NCBI RefSeq assembly: GCF_030435805.1
Contig: NC_081293.1
Coordinates: 114,306,546-114,370,545 of the forward strand
Length of the DNA: 64,000 nucleotides
Source: Mustela lutreola
Lineage: Eukaryota > Chordata > Mammalia > Carnivora > Mustelidae
Direction of reading: 5' to 3'
Part shown: piece after piece, positions 58,341 to 64,000 of the stretch
How the letters are laid out: each line of letters begins with the position of its first letter
How positions within the stretch are numbered: the stretch's first letter is position 1
Made by a program: the position numbers and the translations under genes
The notes under the pieces: model-generated
What the model saw: only the letters and a program-made list of their open reading frames with translations
Database searches by the model: none
Told to the model about the DNA's origin: nothing

Positions 58341-58420
58341 AAAAAAGAAAACATCTTCCTGAAAGGTTGGTATTTTTTAATTTTTCATTTAGTTGTTGTT
58401 TTTTTCTTTTTATAGATGCT

Positions 58421-58435
58421 ACTGCCACCTAGTAA
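58421..58435 (-). promoter_or_regulatory. candidate CTCF-type site
   Basis: CTGCCACCTAGTAA on + is the reverse of the CTCF core CCACNAGGTGGCAG with mismatches only at one end. Occupancy is not known. Confidence 0.35.
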
Positions 58436-58479
58436 TCATAGTAATACTTCACATATTTATTTTGTTTATTTTCTCTTCT

Positions 58480-58615
58480 GGCAGCAGAAAGTAAGCTCCA
58501 CGAGGGAGGGAGATTTCTGTGTTCTTCTTTCAGTGCTATAGACTCAATATGTAGAATAATGCTACATTAATAGGTATTGGATAATTATTTGTTGAACAAA
58601 TGAGTGCAAAAGATC
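58480..58615 (+). repeat. L2 3' end
   Basis: GTAAGCTCCACGAGGGAGGG and ATTATTTGTTGAACAAATGA are the L2 3' signature. Confidence 0.85.
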
Positions 58616-58704
58616 TAGCAGGCAGATTCGGTCTCGTGTCTTCCATCTAATGTTAATGATAATTAATTATGTATGAATTGTTACTTATTTTATTTGATTA
58701 TCAT

Positions 58705-58800
58705 ATTGATCAAGGAGGATTGGTATTGATATTATTACTATTTTCCAGATGGTGTAATTAAGTAACTTGTTCAAGGTTATGGATAAATTAGTAGCAGAAA
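58705..58800 (+). repeat. MIR remnant
   Basis: TTACTATTTTCCAGATGGTG then AAGTAACTTGTTCAAGGTTA. Confidence 0.65.
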
Positions 58801-58807
58801 TTGTCTT

Positions 58808-59130
58808 CAACATTAAGTGAAAGTAGCCAGTCACAAAAGGCCGCATAGTGTATGATTTCATTTACATGATCTGTCCAGAATGGGCAAGTCTATAGGGACA
58901 GAAAAGAGATTAGTGGCTGCCCAGGGCTTTGCAGGGAAGGATGGGGGAAATGGGGAGTGACTACTAATGACTATGGAGTTTCTTTTAGGGGTGTGAAAAA
59001 TATTTTAAAATTAGATTGTTGGTGGTGGTTGCACAACCATGTGAACGTACTAAAAAACCATTGAATTTTGCGCTTTAAGGGGGTGAATTGTATGGTATGT
59101 GAATTAAATCTCAATAAAGGTGTTAAAAAT
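58808..59130 (+). mobile_element. old L1 3' fragment (L1ME-like)
   Basis: AAAGTAGCCAGTCACAAAAG, AGATTAGTGGCTGCCCAGGG and the end GTGAATTAAATCTCAATAAA. Confidence 0.85.
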
Positions 59131-59625
59131 AATAAAAGAAATTGGTTTCAAATTCACATTTCTTTATTTTCCAAGCTTCTAATCACCTTCCAGAAGGAGC
59201 TAAGACTGGACACATGCTGGTTTTGAGACCATGTCAAGGAAAGCACAAAGTTTTCTGTAACTTCTTGTGCCAGAACCTGAAGAGGTGCTCAAAAATCTAC
59301 TGGGACGTGTCCAAAGGTCACTACCAATTGGAAGGGATTTTGTGGTCAAATATGGAACAATTCAAGATCAAATATTGATGTGACAGAAATAACTGTCAAT
59401 ATTGATACCAAAAACAAAGGCAAAAAACAAGACGAAAACAGAGAACCAAGGAGTGGTGAGAAATGAAAGGTCTTCTTTATATAAGAATGCCACCTAATTA
59501 ATACAGGTAGAACAGTTGGAATGACAGGATTATAGTGTCATTCTTGTACAACCATGATAGTAGTAATCGACCCAGGCAAGCATCATCAATAGATGATGAG
59601 CACCCAGGTGCCCCTCCTTCTTCAT
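59131..59625. other. unassigned intergenic sequence
   Basis: No gene or assigned repeat; a 78-codon frame here has no resemblance I recognise. Confidence 0.35.
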
Positions 59626-59656
59626 TCTTTTTATGGGCTGAAAAATATTCCATTAT

Positions 59657-59845
59657 AGGGGTGCCTGGGTCATTGTAGGGGTGCTCAGGTCATGCATGAT
59701 CTTAGGGTCCTGGGATCGAGCCCGGAGTCGGGCTCTCTGCTCAGCAGGGGTCCTGCTTCCCCTCCTCTCTGACTACTTGTGATCTCTCTCTCTGTCAAAT
59801 AAATAAATAAAATCTTTAAAAAAGGGGGGAAAGCAAACCCATTAA
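59657..59845 (+). mobile_element. CAN-SINE with local duplication at its head
   Basis: GGGGTGCCTGGGTCATTGTA then GGGGTGCTCAGGTCATG: the head occurs twice in part. Confidence 0.85.
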
Positions 59846-59860
59846 AAAATGTCCCATTGT

Positions 59861-60058
59861 GGGCGCCTGGGTGGCTCAGTGGGTTAAGCCGCTGCCTTCG
59901 GCTCAGGTCATGATCTCAGGGTCCTGGGATCGAGTCCCGCATGGGGCTCTCTGCTCAGCGGGGAGCCTGCTTCCTCCTCTCTCTCTCTCTCTGCCTGCCT
60001 CTTTGCCTACTTGTGATCTCTCTGTCAAATAAAAAAAAAATAAAATCTTTAAAAAAAA
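59861..60058 (+). mobile_element. CAN-SINE, young, perfect TSD
   Basis: Flanked by AAAAATGTCCCATTGT on both sides. Confidence 0.94.
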
Positions 60059-60367
60059 AAATGTCCCATTGTATGAGTAAACCACAGTTTGTTTATCCAT
60101 TCATGTGTTGATGTATCGATATTTGGGTTGTTTCTGACCTTTTGGCTACTGTGATTAGTACTGCTATGTACATTTGTGTACAAGGATTTGAGTACTTGCT
60201 TGCAGTTATTTTGTATATATACCTAGGGGTGGAATTGCTGATAATTCTATGTTTAGCTTTTTGAGGAACTGTGGGACTGTTTTCCACAGTGATTGCACCA
60301 TTTTACATTTCCACCAGCAATGTACAAGGATTCCAATATCTCTATATCCCTGCCAACACTTAGTTTC

Positions 60368-60599
60368 CATTTATTTATTTATTTTTAAAGATTTATTTAT
60401 TTGAGAGAGAAAGAGAGAGTGTGAGTTGGGGGAGGGGCAGAGAATCTCAAGTGGCTCCCCACTCAGTGCTGAGCCCGTGGGCCTCCACGTGGGGCTTGAT
60501 GTGGGCTTGACACGGGGGTTGATCTCAGGACCCATGAATTCATGACCTGCGCCGAAACAGGAGTCTAAAGCTTAACCGACTGAGTCACCCAGGTGCCCC
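60368..60599 (-). mobile_element. CAN-SINE with internal duplication
   Basis: The TGGGCTTGATGTGGGCTTGA stretch is a partial local repeat; flanks CTTAGTTTCCATTT / CTTATTTTCCATTT. Confidence 0.88.
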
Positions 60600-60685
60600 T
60601 TATTTTCCATTTTAAAAAAGGAATATAGCCAACTTAGTAGGTGTGAAAGGGTATCTCAGCATGTGTATGTGTGTTTGTGTGTGTG

Positions 60686-60862
60686 TTTAAGATTTTATTT
60701 ATTTATTTGAGAGATAGAGCAAGAGAGCACAGAGGTAGAGTAAGAGGGAGAAGCAGACTCCCTGCTGAGCAGACAGCCTGATGCTTGGCTCAACCCTGGA
60801 CACTGAAATCATAAAATGAGCCCAAGACAGATGCTTAACTGACTGAGTCACCCAGGGGCCCC
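60686..60862 (-). mobile_element. CAN-SINE
   Basis: Preceded by a short (GTGT)n tract; ends GAGTCACCCAGGGGCCCC. Confidence 0.88.
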
Positions 60863-60986
60863 TCTTTGTGGTTTTGCTTTGCTTTTCTCTAATGATGTTG
60901 AGCATCTTTTCATGTGCTTTTTGGCCATTTGCGTATCTTTGGAGAAAGGTATATTCAAGTCCTTTACCCATTTTTTACATAGACTT

Positions 60987-61198
60987 TATTTATTTATTTA
61001 TTTTTATATTTATTTATTTATTAAATTTGTTTATTTGACAGACAGAGATCACAAGTAGACAGAGAGGCAGGCAGAGAGAGAGGGGGAAGCAGGCTCCCTG
61101 CTGAGCAGAGAGCCCGATGCAGGACTCGATCCCAGGACCCTGAGATCATGACCTGAGCCGAAGGCAGTGGCTTAACCCACTGAGCCACCCAGGTGCCC
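60987..61198 (-). mobile_element. CAN-SINE, young
   Basis: Long ATTTATTT tail; flanks ATAGACTTT / CTAGACTATT. Confidence 0.9.
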
Positions 61199-62186
61199 CT
61201 AGACTATTTTTTTAAATAGAAAAGAAACAAAGCTAGCTTTACCATAGAAAAATGATTAAATGTAACATCACCAATAATGGAACAAAATGCCATAATTTCC
61301 GTTCTGTTGCAACATACTGAGATGGACACAATATCATCCATACAGTGTACCTGACAAAATTATTTAACTTGAATCTAACAGGGAACAGACCAGTACAAAG
61401 TGAGGAGTATCCTGCACAACAGTAGAACTGGGTTCTTCAAATGAAGTCAATGTTATAAAAGAAAACAACAACAGCTAGGGATTATTCTAGACTAAAGGAG
61501 TGTGAAAAGAAGGCAATTAAATGTAATGCATGATTCTTGACTGTATCCTGGATTGGAAAAAAGTCAGCAAAAAGGGACATTTTGAAAATTGGAATATGGT
61601 CTCTGTACAGATAATATTACAGATAATATTATATTAAATTTTCTTGGAATGATAATGGAATTCTGATTATGTAGAATATCTTTGTTCTTAGATACTCATT
61701 GAAATGTTGAGGGTAAAGGCTAACAATGCAAAAACTTCAGTGATTCAGCAAAAACAACAAAGAACGTTCCATAGGCACACATACACACAAGGAAAGCCAA
61801 TGTGATGAAATGTTAAAAATCGGTGAATATAGGTTAATATGAGTGTTGCTTATATTTTTCTCATAACGTTTCTGTAGGGTTAATGTTTTTGAAAATATAA
61901 AGTTGAGAAAGTACTCAAGTAGAGAGAACAAACTGATGGTTACCAGAGGGGAAGTGGGTGGGGGTGGCCGAAGTAGGTGATGGGGAGTAAGGAGTGCACT
62001 CCAAGGAGGTGATTAAAATAAGATCTTAAAAAAAAATGTTGTGAAAGTAAAAGGGTCATCAAATCTAAGCAATACTTTCGGTTCTTTGGGTTTAGCATCT
62101 TCAGAATAAGACGAGTTATTTTGATGAGCTAAGAAAATAGTTGTTCAACCAAAGAGAGTCAATAGTCCGGGTGGCTATCTTTCCAA
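61199..62186. repeat. AT-rich sequence containing old L1-type 3' remnants
   Basis: TGTATCCTGGATTGGAAAAA, ATTTTGAAAATTGGAATATG and TACTCATTGAAATGTTGAGG match a common ancient L1-type 3' phrase; 61,930-62,030 (GATGGTTACCAGAGGGGAAG) is another L1 3' trace. Confidence 0.6.
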
Positions 62187-62194
62187 AACATTAT

Positions 62195-62203
<9 letters not shown>

Positions 62204-62226
<23 letters not shown>

Positions 62227-62890
62227 TTTAATTTTTAATTTTTTATAAACATATATTTTTATCCCCAGGGGTACAGGTCTGTGAATCACCAGGTTTACAC
62301 ACTTCACAGCACTCACCAAATCACATACCCTCCCCAATGTCCATAATCCCACCCCCTTCTCCCAAACCCCCTCCCCCCGGCAACCCTCAGTTTGTTTCGT
62401 GAGATTAAGAGTCACTTATGGTTTGTCTCCCTCCCAATCCCATCTTGTTTCATTTATTCTTCTTCTACCCACTTAAGCCTCCATGTTGCATCACCACTTC
62501 CTCATATCAGGGAGATCATATGATAGTTGTCTTTCTCTGCTTGACTTATTTCGCTAAGCATGATACGCTCTAGTTCCATCCATGTTGTTGCAAATGGCAA
62601 GATTTCATTTCTTTTGATGGCTGCATAGTATTCCATTGTGTATATATACCACATCTTCTTGATCCATTCATCTGTTGATGGACATCTAGGTTCTTTCCAT
62701 AGTTTGGCTATTGTGGACATTGCTCCTATAAACATTCGGGTGCATGTGTCCCTTTGGATCACTACATTTGTATCTTTAGGGTAAATACCCAATAGTGCAA
62801 TTGCTGGGTCATAGGGCAGTTCTATTTTCAACATTTTGAGGAACCTCCATGCTGTTTTCCAGAGTGGCTGCACCAGCTTGCATTCCCACC
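62204..62890 (-). mobile_element. young 5'-truncated L1 (ORF2 C-terminus and 3' UTR)
   Basis: A 123-codon open frame (62,502-62,873, -) encodes the L1 ORF2 end: [40 protein letters not shown] and AAIKRNEILPFATTWMELER. The 3' UTR and AAATA-type tail follow. The TSD AACATTATAATTATTTA is perfect at 62,187-62,203 and 62,891-62,907. The intact frame and perfect TSD mark a recent insertion, about 1 kb upstream of the SRPK2 first exon and in the opposite orientation. Confidence 0.95.
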
Positions 62891-62984
62891 AACATTATAA
62901 TTATTTAAACAACCACAGGAACACTGTAGTTGTCATTTTGTCCCACTACCAGCTTGATTCCCGTCTTTATTAGGTAGCATGGTA

Positions 62985-63130
62985 GGTGGAAAGGATTTGG
63001 AGACAGCTAGGCCTAAGTTTGAATTCTCGCTGGGCAAACTGTTCAACTTCTTTAGGACTCAGTTTCCTCATTGTAGGACGTAGACAATAACTCCTTGGCG
63101 GGACTGTTGTGTTAACGGTTATGCACTTGT
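62985..63130 (-). repeat. MIR element
   Basis: Reverse MIR core ACTCAGTTTCCTCATTGTAG, preceded by GGGCAAACTGTTCAACTTC. Confidence 0.82.
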
Positions 63131-63224
63131 TTACTGAGCTGGGCTTTAATTCAGGTGCCAAAACTTCAGCGTACTTTCCATACCAATTGCGTCTTTTCTC
63201 TTAATTGAACGAACAGTCCTGTGG

Positions 63225-63320
63225 GGTGGGCGAAGGGGAGAGATGAGAGGACTTCTCCAAGGTCACACAGCTAGTGAAGGACCCAGGTTTCCCCGCTCTT
63301 GGTCCAGTGCCCTTTCCACA
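63225..63320 (+). repeat. MIR 3' part
   Basis: TCCAAGGTCACACAGCTAGT then GGACCCAGGTTTCC; ends at the edge of the CpG island. Confidence 0.82.
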
Positions 63321-63720
63321 CCCGCCGGAGAGGAGGAAGCGGCGCTCATGGGGATGCAAGGATGTAGAGGAGCAAAGGGGGAGAAGAGGCCGCGCGAAGA
63401 GAGGTGGTGCGAGACCCGCGGAGGCGCCGGCCAAGGAAGGGCGCATGGAGAGGCGGGTGGCGCGGTCGGCCGGGGTGCGTAGGGGAGAGGCTGTGGAGAG
63501 GGAGGGTCGCGCGGGCCGGGTGCTCCGGAGGGGCGGGAGGCCTGGGCCGTCCGCGGGGGCGCAGGAGGCGGAGGCCCCGGCCGCAGGCAGGGGCGGGGGA
63601 CGCCGTGGGCGGGAGTGGCGGTGGCGGCGGGGAGTCATTTCTGCACAGGTGGGGCAGGTGGGTGGGTGCGGGGCGCGCGGGAGGGCTCGGCGCTGGGGGT
63701 CCGGACCCCAGCGGGCGGGT

Positions 63721-63747
63721 GGGGGTGGGGCGGGGCGGGGGCGGGGC
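63721..63747 (+). promoter_or_regulatory. SRPK2: GC-box cluster with G-quadruplex potential
   Basis: Five or more G runs of four to five bases with single-base spacers on the coding strand, including two Sp1-type GGGGCGGGGC cores. Confidence 0.7.
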
Positions 63748-63937
63748 CCGCCGGGGGCGGGTCTCACTGGGCCCCCCGCGGGAGCAGCGGCTGCTGCGGC
63801 GGCGGCGCAGGCGCGGTTCCCGCCTCCTCCCGGCTGGCGGAGCGAGTGGAGGCTGCAACCCGGCTCGGCTCGGCTAGGCTCCCGCGTCGCCGCTGCTGCC
63901 GCCGCGAAGCCCCCCGCCCCGCTTCCGCCGCGTCGGG

Positions 63938-63953
63938 ATGAGCTCCCGGAAAG
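63938..63953 (+). CDS. SRPK2: SRPK2 first coding exon (MSSRK...)
   Basis: ATGAGCTCCCGGAAAG followed by a strong GTGAGT donor encodes MSSRK plus one base. This is the N-terminus of the SRPK2 isoform that begins MSSRKVLAIQARKRRPK, and the leftover G fits the following Val codon. SRPK2 is a cytoplasmic/nuclear kinase that phosphorylates Ser in RS domains of splicing factors. The kinase domain lies outside the window. The start context has G at -3. SRPK1 begins differently (MERKV), and the PUS7 neighbour supports SRPK2. Confidence 0.9.
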
Positions 63954-64000
63954 GTGAGTGGCCCGCGGCGTCCCCTCTTCCCCGCCACGCGGCCCCGCAG

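Larger units (their letters stand above)
59626..60980 (-). mobile_element. old L1 ORF2 fragment, split by four SINEs
   Basis: Reverse ORF2 pieces: TGGGCTGAAAAATATTCCAT, CTTTTGGCTACTGTGATTAG (60.1 kb), CATTTTACATTTCCACCAGC (60.3 kb) and AATGATGTTGAGCATCTTTT (60.9 kb), in consistent order. Confidence 0.88.
63310..64000 (+). promoter_or_regulatory. SRPK2: SRPK2 CpG-island promoter and 5' UTR
   Basis: Base composition switches abruptly to very high GC with many CpGs to the window end. There is no TATA box. GC boxes (GGGGCGGGGC at 63,727 and 63,738) form a dense cluster before the first exon, as in housekeeping-type promoters. The transcription start cannot be fixed from sequence. Confidence 0.85.

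Noticed and set aside
59142-59378. 78-codon frame with several Cys and Lys residues
   Set aside because: No recognisable domain, no splice or promoter context, and it lies among old repeats.
62502-62873. 123-codon open frame that could be called a gene
   Set aside because: It is the C-terminus of L1 ORF2 in a 5'-truncated L1, not a host gene.
63201-63988. Several long open frames on both strands (up to 227 codons) rich in Arg, Gly, Ala and Pro
   Set aside because: GC-rich CpG-island DNA rarely contains stop codons. None has a domain, and they overlap the SRPK2 promoter and 5' UTR.

Overview
This window is nuclear DNA from a carnivoran mammal, probably a musteloid such as a weasel, ferret, otter or badger. 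The main evidence is about 100 tRNA-derived CAN-SINEs, a family restricted to Carnivora. They have the head GGCGCCTGGGTGGCTCAG, a CT-rich middle and an (AAATA)n/A tail. Old L1, MIR, L2 and MLT1-type repeats common to placental mammals are also present. The musteloid assignment rests on the look of the young SINE subfamily and is inference.

The host-gene layout is simple and matches human 7q22.3 synteny. Positions 1-11,365 hold the 3' part of PUS7 (pseudouridine synthase 7, TruD family) on the + strand: the last seven coding exons, all with canonical splice sites and open phases, then the 3' UTR. Positions 63,300-64,000 hold the CpG-island promoter, 5' UTR and first coding exon (MSSRK...) of SRPK2, an SR-protein kinase, also on +. 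About 52 kb of intergenic DNA lies between them.

Two processed retrocopies lie in the intergenic region. One is a ZCCHC10 retrocopy (29,584-31,650, +) with an intact 157-codon frame, a poly(A) tail and perfect 18-bp target-site duplications. It landed in the head of a CAN-SINE that had itself landed in an old L1. The other is a decayed, 5'-truncated LIMA1 (EPLIN) retropseudogene (about 33,064-35,540, -). The rest is SINE-on-SINE and SINE-on-L1 nesting, several old L1 3' pieces, one very young 5'-truncated L1 (62,204-62,890) close to the SRPK2 promoter, and a few ancient LTR remnants.

No CRISPR, phage, operon or other exotic system is present. The most informative signals are the intact ZCCHC10 retro-ORF, the strand bias of SINEs inside PUS7 (12 sense to 1 antisense, against about 44:42 elsewhere), an exact-site double SINE insertion, inverted SINE pairs that could form long hairpins, and a few candidate regulatory motifs. 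SINE ends are hand-read and good to about 5-10 bases unless a target-site duplication (TSD) is quoted.
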